A DNA stretch of 50,420 nucleotides from an uncultured Blastocatellia bacterium (GTDB lineage: Bacteria; Acidobacteriota; Blastocatellia; Pyrinomonadales; Pyrinomonadaceae), in the NCBI GenBank assembly GCA_946480785.1, contig CAMLLD010000049.1:1-50420 (forward strand), written 5' to 3'. The position numbers and the translations under genes are program-made. Of the stretch, positions 1-12,600 are shown one piece after another. Numbering within the stretch: the first letter of the stretch is position 1; each line of letters starts with the position of its first letter. A model generated the notes under the pieces. It ran no database searches, was not told the DNA's origin, and worked only from the letters and a program-made list of their open reading frames with translations.

Positions 1-421
1 TGGAATGGAAAACCCGCACCCTCGAGGTTTTTACACAAGCTGCTTGACGTCACCCACAATATTATTAATCTTGATCTTTACATCTGACTGTGCAACACTA
101 CGCGTGCTCATCTTTCACAGCGGCAGTCCGCTACAAGAATTGCAGAATTGCTGAAACTACCGATTTGAATCGTTGGCTCAAATGGCGGTAGCCTGCCTCT
201 AAAATAAACTCAACTTAACCTTACTTATACCTCAGGAGTCACTCATAGTCCGGGCCTTAGAAAGCTGGTCGCTACTCGGCGCCGGCCGTAAACCCTAACA
301 ATAAGTTCATGCGTTGGGCCAAGAGGCCATAGGTGCCTTTCACTTTCCCTCAAGGTGATAAAGGTCGCCACGGGCTACCTCTGCGCGTCGATCAGACTAC
401 TGCGCAAATCGGGGAGGTTTT
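1..421. other. Upstream intergenic region, no supported gene
   Basis: No convincing coding sequence is visible in this stretch. An ATG at 5 opens a 49-codon frame ending at 154, but it has no ribosome binding site and an unremarkable translation. Other ATGs (182, 309) close within a few codons. I looked for a RiPP precursor because the next gene belongs to a RiPP-maturation family, and found none. A TTGACG hexamer at 44-49 is a possible -35 box, but no good -10 box follows at the right distance. The only firm signal is a strong Shine-Dalgarno (GGGGAGG) just before the ATG at 422. Confidence 0.5.
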
Positions 422-2287
422 ATGCATAAGATCGCTCTGATCAATATGCCGTTTGCGAACCTGCGAATGCCATCGATCGCCCTCACACAGTTGAAGGCTG
501 TTGTCGAAGAGAGATTCAAAAACGAAGTATCGGTTGACGTCTATTACTTGAACCACGACTTCGCCAACTATCTTGGGTTAGAACTCTACAATCGAATAAC
601 AGACTCCGCCGACTCGCAAAACTCCGGTCTCGGTGATTGGTTCTTTCGCCAGATTGCTTTCCCCGATCAGGCCAATAATATGGCCCTCTATATTTCCCGA
701 TACTTTCCTTATCACACACCGCAGATTACAGCGCTCAAAAACATCGTGATGGAAAAACGCCGCGGGCTGGATAGTTTTATCGATAGTTTGATCTCGAAAT
801 ACGCACTCGATCAGGCGCAACTCGTCGGGTTTACGTCGATGTTCCAGCAAAACGCCGCCGCTTTTTCAATGGCGCGAAAGCTCAAAGCAAAGGATTCGAA
901 AATCGTCACTGTGATCGGGGGCGCCAATTGCGAATCACCGATGGGCCAGGTGATCGCGAAACATGTGACGGCGATTGATTACGTTTTTTCCGGGCCGGCA
1001 CTCAAAACGTTTCCCCAACTAGTGCAGCACTGCATCTCCAAAGAGCTAAGAAAAATCGATTCAATGAAGGGTGTGTTTACCAAGCGCAACTACTTCTTTC
1101 AGTCAGGACCGGAAGCGATTGGTGAAGAGTTGAGCATCGATGTACAGGTCAATCTGGACTACAAGCCGTTTGTGAACACACTAGCAAAAAACTTTCCGCA
1201 AAATAATATCAAGCCCATCCTGCTGTTTGAGACTTCGCGAGGTTGTTGGTGGGGAGAACGTGCTCATTGCACGTTTTGCGGTTTGAACGGAATGTCTATG
1301 GCGTATCGAGCGATGAGTCCGGACCTGGCTCTCAAGCAGTTTGAATCGCTCTTTGAATTTGCTGCGAAAGTACCGCGCCTGGAAGCCGTGGATAACATCC
1401 TGCCGAAAAATTATCTGCACGAAGTACTGCCTTTTATGAAAACGCCGGAAAGCATGTCTATCTTCTATGAGGTGAAAGCCGATCTGAGTGAATCAGACGT
1501 GCAGGTACTGGCGAAAGCGCGAGTGAAATCAATTCAACCAGGAATCGAATCGCTGGCCACCTCGACGTTGAAGTTGATGAAGAAAGGAACCACTGCCTTT
1601 CGTAATCTTTGCCTGCTGAAGTTCTGCGCCGTTTATCACATCGATCCCGCTTGGAACCTTCTTGTCGGCTTTCCCGGAGAAGGTGAAGACGTCTATCGGA
1701 AGTATCTCGACGACCTTCCTTTGCTGGTACATCTCCCACCGCCCTCGGGTGCGTTCCCGGTGCGATTCGACCGCTATAGTCCCTACTTCGTGAAGAGCAA
1801 GGAATACGGGCTCAATCTGCACCCGTTGGATTACTACTCGCTAATTTATCCCTTCCCACAAGACGCCTTGGATAATCTGGCTTATTACTTTACCGATACC
1901 AATACTGAGGCCGAGTACGCGCGGACAGTGTCCAAATGGATTGGGAGAATCAGAGAGAAGACTGATCGCTGGATAAATGCCTGGCGCGATGGCAAAGGTG
2001 GTCCAAAACTTCTTCTCAGCCGCAACAGCGATCAATGCATGATTACTGATTCGCGTTCCGGCGCGGTAAAAGAATACCGTTTAGAACCAATCAGCGGCAG
2101 GATCCTCGACTTCTTAGCTGACAAGGCGAAACGAGTAGGCGATGTGGCTCGAGAATTCAGCGACATTGCCGGTTTCAATGCTGCGAAAGAAATGGCAATC
2201 CTGCGAGAGAAGGGGTTGCTGTTCCAGGAAGAAGATCGCTACCTCAGTCTGGTTATCAACGAAGACAAGCTCAACGCTTACAATTAA
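422..2287 (+). CDS. B12-binding radical SAM protein, RiPP C-methyltransferase type
   Basis: This 621-residue protein matches the RiPP maturation radical SAM protein 1 family, which are cobalamin-dependent radical SAM C-methyltransferases. The N-terminal third has the family's cobalamin-binding-like region (GFTSMFQQN, then GGANCESPMG). The radical SAM core carries the family's unusual cluster motif, a Cys-x7-Cys-x2-Cys arrangement in SRGCWWGERAHCTFCGLNG, followed by VDNI, FYEVKADL, QPGIESL and NLLVGFPGE blocks. The C-terminal part (HLPPPSG, YPFPQ, LAYYF) also fits. Length is normal for the family. The start is set by a strong GGGGAGG ribosome binding site. No precursor peptide is visible in the 421 bases upstream, and an NRPS gene starts 83 bases downstream, so it may methylate an unactivated carbon on the peptide or on a carrier-bound amino acid (inference). 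The precursor could also lie outside the window. Confidence 0.85.
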   Translation: MHKIALINMPFANLRMPSIALTQLKAVVEERFKNEVSVDVYYLNHDFANYLGLELYNRITDSADSQNSGLGDWFFRQIAFPDQANNMALYISRYFPYHTPQITALKNIVMEKRRGLDSFIDSLISKYALDQAQLVGFTSMFQQNAAAFSMARKLKAKDSKIVTVIGGANCESPMGQVIAKHVTAIDYVFSGPALKTFPQLVQHCISKELRKIDSMKGVFTKRNYFFQSGPEAIGEELSIDVQVNLDYKPFVNTLAKNFPQNNIKPILLFETSRGCWWGERAHCTFCGLNGMSMAYRAMSPDLALKQFESLFEFAAKVPRLEAVDNILPKNYLHEVLPFMKTPESMSIFYEVKADLSESDVQVLAKARVKSIQPGIESLATSTLKLMKKGTTAFRNLCLLKFCAVYHIDPAWNLLVGFPGEGEDVYRKYLDDLPLLVHLPPPSGAFPVRFDRYSPYFVKSKEYGLNLHPLDYYSLIYPFPQDALDNLAYYFTDTNTEAEYARTVSKWIGRIREKTDRWINAWRDGKGGPKLLLSRNSDQCMITDSRSGAVKEYRLEPISGRILDFLADKAKRVGDVAREFSDIAGFNAAKEMAILREKGLLFQEEDRYLSLVINEDKLNAYN

Positions 2288-2370
2288 CAGACGGCGAGAT
2301 CCACTCCTGCCGCGAACTCAGTAACAACTGAGCGGCACAGGCAAAACAAGCTGAAAATTCAGGAGCGTTT

Positions 2371-3660
2371 ATGAAGCGCGAGAACGTGCATTCGTGTTTC
2401 AGCCGGATCGCCTCCGAGCTTCCCACCAATATCGCGATTGCGGCTGGTCCACGCCAGATCAGTTATCGCGAGCTGGAGGAACGGTCCAACAGTCTGGCTA
2501 ACTTTCTGCTGGCGAACGGCGCTTCCGCCGCTGCATCCGTTGCCGTGCTCACAAACGACCGGGTCGCGATCCTGATTGCCATTTTAGGAATTCTCAAAGC
2601 TCGTTGTGTCTTTGCACCGCTCGACCAAAACACTCCGGAGAAAAGACTGGCGGCAATGATCTCGTTGCTCGAGCCGGAATGGTTCATCACGGAAACACAG
2701 TTCCTCGGTCGCGTGAATAATCTATCGCAGGAGACAAGGAAGAAAGCGCGCGTTGTCTGCGTTGATAATGAAACTGCCGCCTGCTGCCTGGACCATGTGA
2801 CGGTCCTGACGGACTACCGCAATTACTTCAATCCAGCGGAGCCGAGGGTCGAGGCGCAGCCTGACGATATGTGTTATGTGTATTTCACCTCAGGCTCTAC
2901 AGACCAGCCAAAAGCCATTGCCGGACGGTTGAAAGGCGTCGACCATCTCATTCGCTGGGAAATCGAGACGCTCGGCCTGGGTGCGGACGCGCGCGTCAGC
3001 CAAATCCTTCCTCCATCCGTCGACGGATCACTGTGCGACATCTTCATTCCGCTTTGCGCGGGAGGCACTGCGTGCGTGCCCAAAGACAACGACACTCTCC
3101 TCGATACCAAAGAACTGATCGCGTGGCTCGACCGCGAACGGATCAGCGTCATCCACTGCAATCCATCACTCTTTCGTTCGTTGCTCAATGAACCACTCAC
3201 CGCCGGCGACTTCCAATCTTTGAAGTACATTCTGCTGGCCGGCGAGCCGCTGTTGCCTGCCGACGTTAAGCGTTGGACTCACATCTTTGGCGAACGCATT
3301 CAACTGATCAATCTTTATGGTCCACCGGAAACCACGGTGGCGAAGTTTGCCTATTTCGTGAAAGCTTCCGATCAGGAAAGGCGCACCATTCCGATTGGCA
3401 AGCCGATAGAAGGCGCGGCCGCAATGGTGGTGGATAAGAGCGGACGTCCGTGCCCGCGGGGCACGATCGGCGAGATCTATATCCGCACTCCTTACCGCGC
3501 GCTCGGCTATTACAACCAGCCGGAATTAACGCGCGCATCGTTTATCCAAAACCCCTTCAGCAATGATCCCAACGACATCGTTTACAAAACGGGCCATCTG
3601 GGCCGGGTTCTCGAAGATGGTAACTTCGAGTATCTGGGAAGTGCGCTTGAGCAAACGCGC
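2371..3660 (+). other. Truncated, degenerate A domain at NRPS-1 N-terminus
   Basis: Residues 1 to about 424 of NRPS-1 resemble the N-terminal subdomain of an adenylation domain: A3-like SGSTDQPKA near 171, A5-like LYGPPETT near 315 and an A7-like YKTGHLGR at 405. Several essentials are altered or absent. A2 reads KARCVFAPLD rather than KAGGAYxPLD. The A7 aspartate that contacts ATP is His409. The sequence stops at DGNFEYLG, so the A8 hinge, the whole C-terminal subdomain with the A10 lysine, and a carrier domain are missing. A linker of roughly 40 residues leads straight into the first C domain at residue 465. It is probably catalytically dead, and may be a relic or a docking platform (inference). 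Confidence 0.8.
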
Positions 3661-6600
3661 GAGGGACTGCGTGAAGATGCGGCACTGGTCACAGGTCTTG
3701 CTAACAAGAAACTTGCCTCTCACGCGCCGGCAGTCGAGCCGGCCAAGCGTGCGTCGCGTCAGTTTCCACTTTCATTTGCCCAACAGCGACTCTGGTTCAT
3801 CGATCAGCTCGAGCCCGATAGTTGGGCCTATAACTCTCCTCTTGCAGTCCGGCTTACGGGACGACTCGACGTCGACGCACTCAAACGCACGCTCTCGGAA
3901 ATAGTCCGCCGCCACGAAGCTCTCCGCACTGCCTTCTCAGTTGTCGACGAAACGCCGGTCCAGATTATTTCCCCGGCTGCGGACGTTCCTCTCCCTCTGA
4001 TTGACTTATCGATTCTGGGAGAAGACGAGCGCGAAGCGGAGGCGCGAGTGCTGGCGAATCGCGAATTTCGAGGTCCGTTTGATCTTTCTTCTGGTCCACT
4101 GCTGCGTGCGGTGCTGCTTAAATTATCCGAGCAGCAGCACATCGCGTTGCTGACAATGCACCACATCATTAGCGACGGCTGGTCCCTCGGTGTGCTCATC
4201 CGCGAAGTGGTGGCGCTTTACGACGCCTATGCACGAGGCGAACAGTCTCCGCTGCCGGAGTTGCGGATTCAGTACGCGGATTATGCCGTGTGGCAGCGCG
4301 AGCAGTTGCAAGGTGAAGTGCTTGAAGAAGGATTGAGTTACTGGCGCGAGCAGTTGAGAGATGCGCCGACATTGGAATTGCCTACCGACCGGCCGCGTCC
4401 TGCTCGTCAGAGTTACCGCGGCTCACAGCTCACTTTTGAGTTCAGTAGCGAGTTGACGGAGAAGCTGCGCGACCTCAGCCGCCGCGAAGGAGTGACGCTG
4501 TTCATGACGCTGCTCAGTGGCTGGCAAACATTGCTGGCGCGCTACAGCGGACAATGGGATCTCAGTGTGGGCACACCGATCGCAAATCGGACGCGAGGTG
4601 AACTCGAAGAACTGATCGGGTTTTTTGTGAACACGCTGGTGCTGCGCACACGCTTGAACGCTGAGGCGAGTTTCCACGCGCAGCTAAAGCAAGTGCGGGA
4701 AGTGTGCCTCGGAGCTTATGCGCATCAGGACGTTCCGTTCGAGATGGTGGTGGAAGGGTTGCAGCCGGAGCGGCACTCGAGCCACTCGCCGTTGTTCCAG
4801 GTGATGTTCGCGTTAGAGAACGTACCGCTGCGTGACTTGGAATTGCCGGGGCTGAAGCTGGAGCCGGTCGAAGGTGAGCTGAACACCACCCGGTTTGACT
4901 TGATAGTGAACATGACCGAGACGCCGGCGATGACAGCACTGACCGGCACATGCGAGTACAGCACAGACCTGTATGAAGCGACGACCATCAGGCGGATGCT
5001 GGAGCATTGGCAAGTGTTGCTTGAAAGCGCAGTGACTGGTCCAGAGCAATCGTTGTCAGCGTTGCCGCTGTTGACGGAAGCGGAGCGGCAGCAACTGCTG
5101 GAGTGGAACGAGACGGCAGCGGAGTATCCGCGCGAGCAGACGATTCACGGTTTGTTTGCGGAGCAGGCAGCGCGCACAGCGACGGCCGTGGCAGTGGAAT
5201 ACGAAGGTGCGCGGTTGAGTTACGAAGAGTTGAACCGGCGCACAAATCAGTTGGCCCATCACCTGCGCGGGTTGGGAGTGGGACCGGAAGTGCGTGTTGG
5301 GTTGTGTATGGAGCGGTCGCTCGAGATGGTGGTGGGGCTGCTGGGCATTCTGAAAGCCGGCGGCGCTTACGTGCCGTTGGACCGCGAGTATCCGCAGGAA
5401 CGGTTGCGGTTCATGATCGCCGACGCGCAGTTGCGATTCGTACTGACGGGGAATCAGGCGGATGAACAGGCGCTGGCGGCAATCGCCGCTGAGACTGGCG
5501 TGCAGTTGGTCCAGTTGAGTGCCGCAGAGATCAGCGCGGAGAGTGAAGCGGAGCTGGAGAGCGATGTCACGGCTGATAACCTGGCCTATGTGATCTACAC
5601 CTCGGGTTCAACCGGAACACCGAAAGGAGTTGAAGTAGCACATCGCGCGGTGCTGCGGCTGGTGCTCAATACTGATTACGTCCAGTTAAGGCCCACGGAC
5701 CGGGTGGCGCAGGCAGCTACGATTTCCTTCGATGCTTCGACTTTTGAAGTTTGGGGAGCGTTGTTGAACGGCGCGACTGTCGTAGTGCTGGACAAAGAGA
5801 TCACGCTCGAGCCGGAGCGCTTCGCTGCGGCGCTAAACGCGCAACGGATCAGCGCGCTGTTTCTGACCACTGCGTTATTCAATCAGTTGGTCCAGACAGA
5901 CGCGGCCGTGTTCGCACCGGTAGGAACAGTATTGTTCGGCGGAGAGGCGGTGGATCCGCGCTGGGTGAGAGCGGTCCTGGAGAATGGTCCACCGGAGCGA
6001 CTGCTGCACGTCTACGGGCCGACGGAAGTGACCACCTTTTCAACCTGGCAATTGGTGACGAAAGTCGCGGATGACGCGACCACAGTCCCAATTGGACGGC
6101 CGATCGCAAACACGCAAGCCTACGTGCTCGATGAATCCCTGCAACTCACCCCGGTCGGAGTAAATGGCGAACTGTACCTCGGCGGCGATGGTTTGGCGCG
6201 CGGTTATCTGAATCGGGCGGAGCTGACGGCGGAGCGCTTCGTGCCCCATCCGTATGCGCGCCGTGCTGGTGAACGGCTGTACCGCACTGGCGACGTAGTG
6301 CGTCATCTGGCGGATGGCGCGATCGAGTTCGTGGGCCGCCGTGATTCGCAGGTGAAGCTACGCGGTTTCCGCATCGAGTTGAGTGAGATCGAGACGGTGT
6401 TGAGCCAATACCCAGCGGTGCGGGAAGTAGTGGCGATAATAAGAGAACCGCAACCCGGTAAGAAGCAGTTGGTCGCGTATGTAGCCGGCGAAGCATCGGC
6501 GACTGAGTTGCGGCGCTATTTAAAGGAGAAGTTGCCGGAGTATATGGCGCCGCAGGCGATAGTGAAGCTGGAGTCGCTGCCGTTAACGGCGAACGGGAAA

Positions 6601-9600
6601 GTCGATCGGCAAGCACTGCCGGCGCCGGAGCAAGTGCGTGACGAAGCGGCTGAAGGCAACGTGGCGCCGCGGACAGCGGAAGAAGAATTGTTGGCGAATA
6701 TCTGGGCGGAAGTGCTCGAAGTGGAGCGCGTCTCAGTGCACGACAACTTCTTTGCGTTGGGCGGACATTCGTTGTTGGCGACACAGGTGGTGTCGCGAGT
6801 CCGTGCGCTGTTTCGAATCGAACTGCCGCTGCGTGCCTTGTTCGATACAGCAACGCTGGCAGAACTGGCGCAGCTCATTGTGGCCGAGCGGCAGGCAGAC
6901 GTCATGGGCGCGGCGCCGCCAATCGAGCGGCGCAGGGAGGACACAGCGCCGGCACTGTCCTACGCGCAGCAGCGGTTGTGGTTCCTGGATCAGTTCGAGC
7001 CTGACAGTCCGTTCTACAACGTGCCGGCAGCGATGAACTTGAGCGGAGAGCTGGACACCACAGCGCTCTCACAAAGTTTGAGTGAGATTGCGCGGCGGCA
7101 TGAAGTGCTACGCACCACCTTTCCCAGTATCGCTGGTCAACCAGTTCAACATATCGCGCCGCCAACACCCATCGACTTGCCGATAATCGATCTGGAACCA
7201 CAGACGAAAGAACGCAGAGACGCAGCCGTCCGAACGTTGGTGGCGGAAGAAGCCGCGCGGCCGTTTGATCTGGCGCATGGACCAGTGTGGCGCGCGCTGC
7301 TCGTGCGGCTGGATGAGCAGGAACATGTGCTGCTGCTGAACATGCATCACATCGTCACGGACGGCTGGTCGGTGGGTGTGTTGATTCGAGAACTGTCCAC
7401 GCTTTACGAAAGCTACAGCCGAGCGGAAGCGCCGCTTTTGACGGAGTTGCCGATTCAGTATGCAGACTTCGCCGTGTGGCAACGGGAATGGCTGCAAGGT
7501 GAAGTGCTCGAAGAGCAGATGAGTTACTGGCGCGAACAGTTGAGCAATGCGCCGACATTGGAATTGCCTACCGACCGGCCGCGTCCTGCTCGTCAGAGTT
7601 ACCGCGGCTCACAGCTCACTTTTGAGTTCAGTAGCGAGTTGACGGAGAAGCTGCGCGACCTCAGCCGCCGCGAAGGAGTGACGCTGTTCATGACGCTGCT
7701 CAGTGGCTGGCAAACATTGCTGGCGCGCTACAGCGGACAATGGGATCTCAGTGTGGGCACACCGATCGCAAATCGGACGCGAGGTGAACTCGAAGAACTG
7801 ATCGGGTTTTTTGTGAACACGCTGGTGCTGCGCACACGGTTGAACGCTGCAGCAAGTTTTCGCGAGCAGCTAAAGCAAGTACGGGAAGTGTGTTTAGCAG
7901 CTTATGCGCATCAGGATGTTCCGTTTGAGATGGTGGTGGAAGAGTTGCAGCCGGAGCGGCACTTGAGCCGCTCGCCGTTGTTCCAGGTGATGTTTGCGTT
8001 ACAGAACGCGCCGGTTGGCGAGCTGCAATTGCCGGGGCTGAAGCTGAAGCCGGTCGAGGGCAAGCTGGATACGACCAAGTTTGACCTGTCGCTGATGGCG
8101 ATGGAGACAGAGACGGGACTGGTGGGCTGGTTTGACTACAGCATAGACCTGTTTGACGAGGCGACTGTGGCGCGGATGCTCGAGCATTGGCAAGTGTTGT
8201 TGGAGCGCGCGGTGGCGAATCCGGATCAATCGCTGTCAACACTGCCGCTGTTGACGGAAGCGGAGCGGCAGCAACTGCTCGAGTGGACCGAGACGGCAGT
8301 GGAGTATCCGCTCGCCCAGACGATGCATGACTTGTTCACCGAGCGGGCGGCGCGCACACCGGCGGCAGTGGCAGTGGAGTATGAAGGCGTAACGCTGAAT
8401 TACGCTCAGCTGAACGAACGCGCTAATCAGTTGGCCCATTACCTGCGGCGGTTGGGAGTCGGACCGGAAACGCTCGTCGGTGTTCTCATGGAGCGTTCCG
8501 TCGAGATGATCGTGGGACTGCTGGGCATCCTGAAAGCTGGTGGCGCATATGTGCCGCTCGATCCGCAGTATCCCGAAGAACGTTTGGCCTACTTGCTAAA
8601 CGATGCCGAACTGAAGATCCTGCTTACGCAAAAACAACTCGCGGAAATTCTTCCCGACCACTCTGCACGACGCATTTTTGTGGACGCGGACTGGCCCTCA
8701 ATTGCTCTTGAGAGCACCGAAAACCCAGCGCCGGTCAGCGGTCCCGAGAATCTTGTTTATGTCATCTATACCTCCGGTTCAACGGGCAGACCCAAAGGTG
8801 CGATGGCGACTCACAAGGGAGTTGTGAATTGCCTGCGGTGGATGCAGGAGACCTATCAATTAACCGAGTCAGATCGGTTTTTATTCAAAGCGTCGCTTAA
8901 TTTTGATCCGTCCGTGTGGGAAATCTTCTGGCCCTTGTGGGTGGGAGCAAGCGTGGTCATCGTGCGTCCCGGCGGTCAGCTTGATACGGCTTACCTCGTC
9001 GACACAATCATCGAGCACGGGATAACTACGGCTTACTTCGTGCCCTCAATGCTTAACTTTTTCCTGGAGGAGCAAGACCTCGAGACAATCCACTCGTTAA
9101 GGCAGGTGATCTGCGGCGGTGAATCCTTACCGGGGGAGATGATGGAGCGGTTCTTCGCGCGCTGGTCCGCGGCGCTGCATCACTCCTATGGTCCAACTGA
9201 AACCTCGATCGCCGCTACCGAGTGGATCTGCCAGTCGAACAGCCGGCGGCAGAATGCGCCGATTGGACGGCCACTCGCAAACACGGAAATCTATCTACTC
9301 GATAGTGAGCTCCAGTTAGTTCCGCAAGGCGTATTGGGCGAGCTGTTTATCGGTGGAGTTGGCGTAGGCCGTGGCTACCTCGGGCGCCCGCACCTTACCG
9401 CCGAGAGGTTTATTCCGAATCCTTTTGCCGGCAAGCCAGGAGAGAGGCTGTATCGCACCGGAGACCTGGTGCGGTATCTGCCGGACGGCAACCTCGAATT
9501 CAAAGGTCGGGTGGACCAGCAGGTGAAACTTCGGGGCTACCGCATCGAGTTGGGCGAGATCGAGACGGTGTTGGCCCAGCACCCGGAAGTGCGCGAAGCG

Positions 9601-12600
9601 ATAGCCGTAATCAGAGAGGCGCACCCCGGGAACAAGCAGTTGGTGGCGTATGTGGTGGGAAATGCGACAACGAGCGATCTACGGCGCTATTTAAAGGAGA
9701 AGTTGCCGGACTACATGGCGCCGCAGGTGTTTGTGAGGCTGGACCAGTTGCCGCTGATGGCGAACGGCAAGGTAGACAGGAAAGCACTGCCGGCGCCGGA
9801 GCGAGTAGCCGAAGAATTGGGCTACGTGGCGCCGCGGACGCCGGAAGAAGAGTTGTTGGCGAATATCTGGGCGGAAGTGCTGGAAGTGCCGCAAGTCTCA
9901 GTGCACGACAACTTCTTTGACGTTGGCGGTCATTCATTGCTGGCGACGCAGGTTACATCGCGAATCAAAACTGTTTTCAATCTCGACCTTCCGGTGCGGA
10001 GCATCTTTGAATGGCCCACCGTAGCTGAGCTGGCCCAGGAAATCGCGACGATGACTGCCGCCGTTTCGGGAGCACGCAGCGTTCCCGCCGGCATGCGTGT
10101 CTCGCGCGATGGGCCGTTGCCGCTTTCGTTTGCCCAACAGCGTCTTTGGTTCCTGCATCAACTGGAGCCTCACAGCACGGTCTACAATATGCACACCGCG
10201 TTGCATATTCGTGGCCCACTTAATATCCCGGCCTTCAAGCAGACTATCAACGAGATAATCCGACGTCACGAAGTTCTGCGGACGATTTTCGAAACGCGCG
10301 AAGCCGAGCCTTTTCAGATCATATTACCGCCGCAACAGCAGGAGTTTTCCACGATTGACCTGCGCCACCTGCACGCCGAAGAGCGACTGACACGAACGCA
10401 ACAACTGGCGGCGATAGAGTTGCGCCGGCCCTTCGATTTAGCGCAAACCCCGCCGTTTAGAATGAGCCTAATGATGGTCTCAGAAGATGAGCACCTGGTG
10501 ACCTTCACGATGCATCACGTCGTTGCCGACGGCTGGGCCATGGGGCTGCTGATCAAAGAGATGACTATTCTCTACGAGTCGTTCTCTCGCAACGAGCCTT
10601 CACCGCTCCCGGAACTCTCGCTGCAATACGCCGACTTCGCGAGCTGGCAAAGAGAGTGGCTGCAAGGTGAAGTTCTCGATACGCAGCTCGACTACTGGAA
10701 ACAGAGGCTCGCAGGTGCTCCGGCTGCGCTGGAGTTGCCAACCGATCGTCCCCGTCCGGCGACGCAGACTTATCACGGCAGCAGTGCGACGTTAGCGTTG
10801 TCCAGGAGTTTGTCAGAGGCGCTCAAAGAGTTGAGCAAAGCGGAAGGCGCGACACTCTTTATGACGCTCCTGGCCGCGTACAACATCCTGCTGCACCGCT
10901 ACACTAATCAAGCTGACATTCTGGTGGGCACCGATGTTGCTAATCGCAACCGTCGCGAAATAGAACCACTACTCGGGTTCTTCATCAACCAACTCGTGAT
11001 GCGCACGGATCTCTCCGGCGATCCGACCTTCCGCGAACTGCTCGGGCGCGTGCGCGAGATCTCGCTGGAAGCTTATGCGCATCAGGATCTGCCGTTTGAG
11101 AAGCTGGTTGAAGCAGTGCAGCCGGAACGTCACCTCAGCCGCTCGCCGCTCTTTCAAACCAAGCTCCTGCTGCAAAATTTTCCCACCAGCGTGTTGGACC
11201 TGCGCGAGTTAACGCTAACTTTCCTCGACATCGAAAGAAACAGTTCACCGTTCGATCTTGTTTTGGCAATGACGGACGGAGACTACCTAACCGGTTGGCT
11301 GCAATACAGCACGGAACTGTTTGACGAGAGCACCATCAAACGAATGCTCAAGCATTACGAGACGTTGCTCGAAGCTATCGCCGCAAATCCGGAGCAACGA
11401 ATTTCGGAGCTGTCTCTACTCGATGAAGCAGAGTTGGACCAACTACTCCGGATGTCAACCGGAGCGCGCGAGAGTTATCCCGCAGACACCTGCGTCCACA
11501 AACTCATCGAGCCGCAGGTTGAGAAAACTCCGGATGCGATCGCGCTTGTCTTCGAAGACCATGAGTTGAGTTATGCGGAACTGAACCGGCGAGCGAATCA
11601 ACTCGCGCATTACTTGCGGAATCTGGGCGTCGTAGAAGAAATGGTGGTCGGTCTGTGTCTCGAGCGAAATGTCGAGATGATCGTCGCTGTGCTGGGCATA
11701 TTGAAATCCGGCGCGGCGTTTTTGCCTCTGGATCCGAGTTATCCGATGGAGCGCATCGCATTCATGTTGGAAGACGCGCAGGTCGCAGTTCTGTTGAGCC
11801 AGGAAAGCTTGCTGGACAGCCTGCCGAGTCACCTCGCGCAAGTGGTCTGTGTCGACAGCGATGCGGAGATGATAGCCGCAGAGAGTGCGGAGAATCCGTT
11901 AACAGTAGCGACGGCTGAGAATCTGGCGTACGTGATCTACACCTCAGGCTCAACCGGGAAACCGAAAGGCGTGATGATCCGGCACGGCGGGCTGTGCAAC
12001 TTGATCGAGGTCAAGCTCAAGACCCTGGACATCCGGCCCGAAAGTCGAGTGCTGCAATTTGCGTCGTTGAGTTTCGACGTCTCAATTTTCGAGATCTTCA
12101 TGACTCTACCGGCTGGCGCAACACTCGTGCTCGGACGGCGGGAAGTGCTGATGCCGGGAGGAGAGTTGGAAACGTTACTGCGCCGGCAGCGGGTCACAAC
12201 GGCAACGTTACCGCCGACCGTATTGCGTGTGCTGGATGAAGAGCAGGAGACGCTGACCGTCGCCATCGCAGCCGGCGAGCACATCGACAAGAAAACAGCG
12301 GACCGTTGGCGGCAGCGAAGCAACGGCGGCAGATTGATGAATGCCTATGGACCAACGGAGACGACCTGCGCTACCACGCTCGGAGAAATCGGACCAGTAG
12401 TAACGATCGGGAAACCGATCGCGAATAGTGAAATTTACATAATCAGCGAGGGAATGCAGCCGGCGCCAATCGGCGTGGCCGGAGAGTTGTATCTGGGAGG
12501 GGTGGGCATCGCCAGAGGTTATTTGTACCGACCAGAGTTGACGGCCGAGAAGTTTATCCCGAATCCGTTTGACAGCCACGGAGGACGACTCTACCGAACA

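Noticed and set aside
5..154. 49-codon frame upstream of the radical SAM gene, considered as a RiPP precursor
   Set aside because: No ribosome binding site, no leader/core character, starts at the window edge; more likely chance.
5676..7497. Numerous antisense open frames across the NRPS genes, some over 200 codons
   Set aside because: They mirror GC-rich coding sequence on the + strand, have low-complexity Pro/Ser/Arg-rich translations and no start signals.
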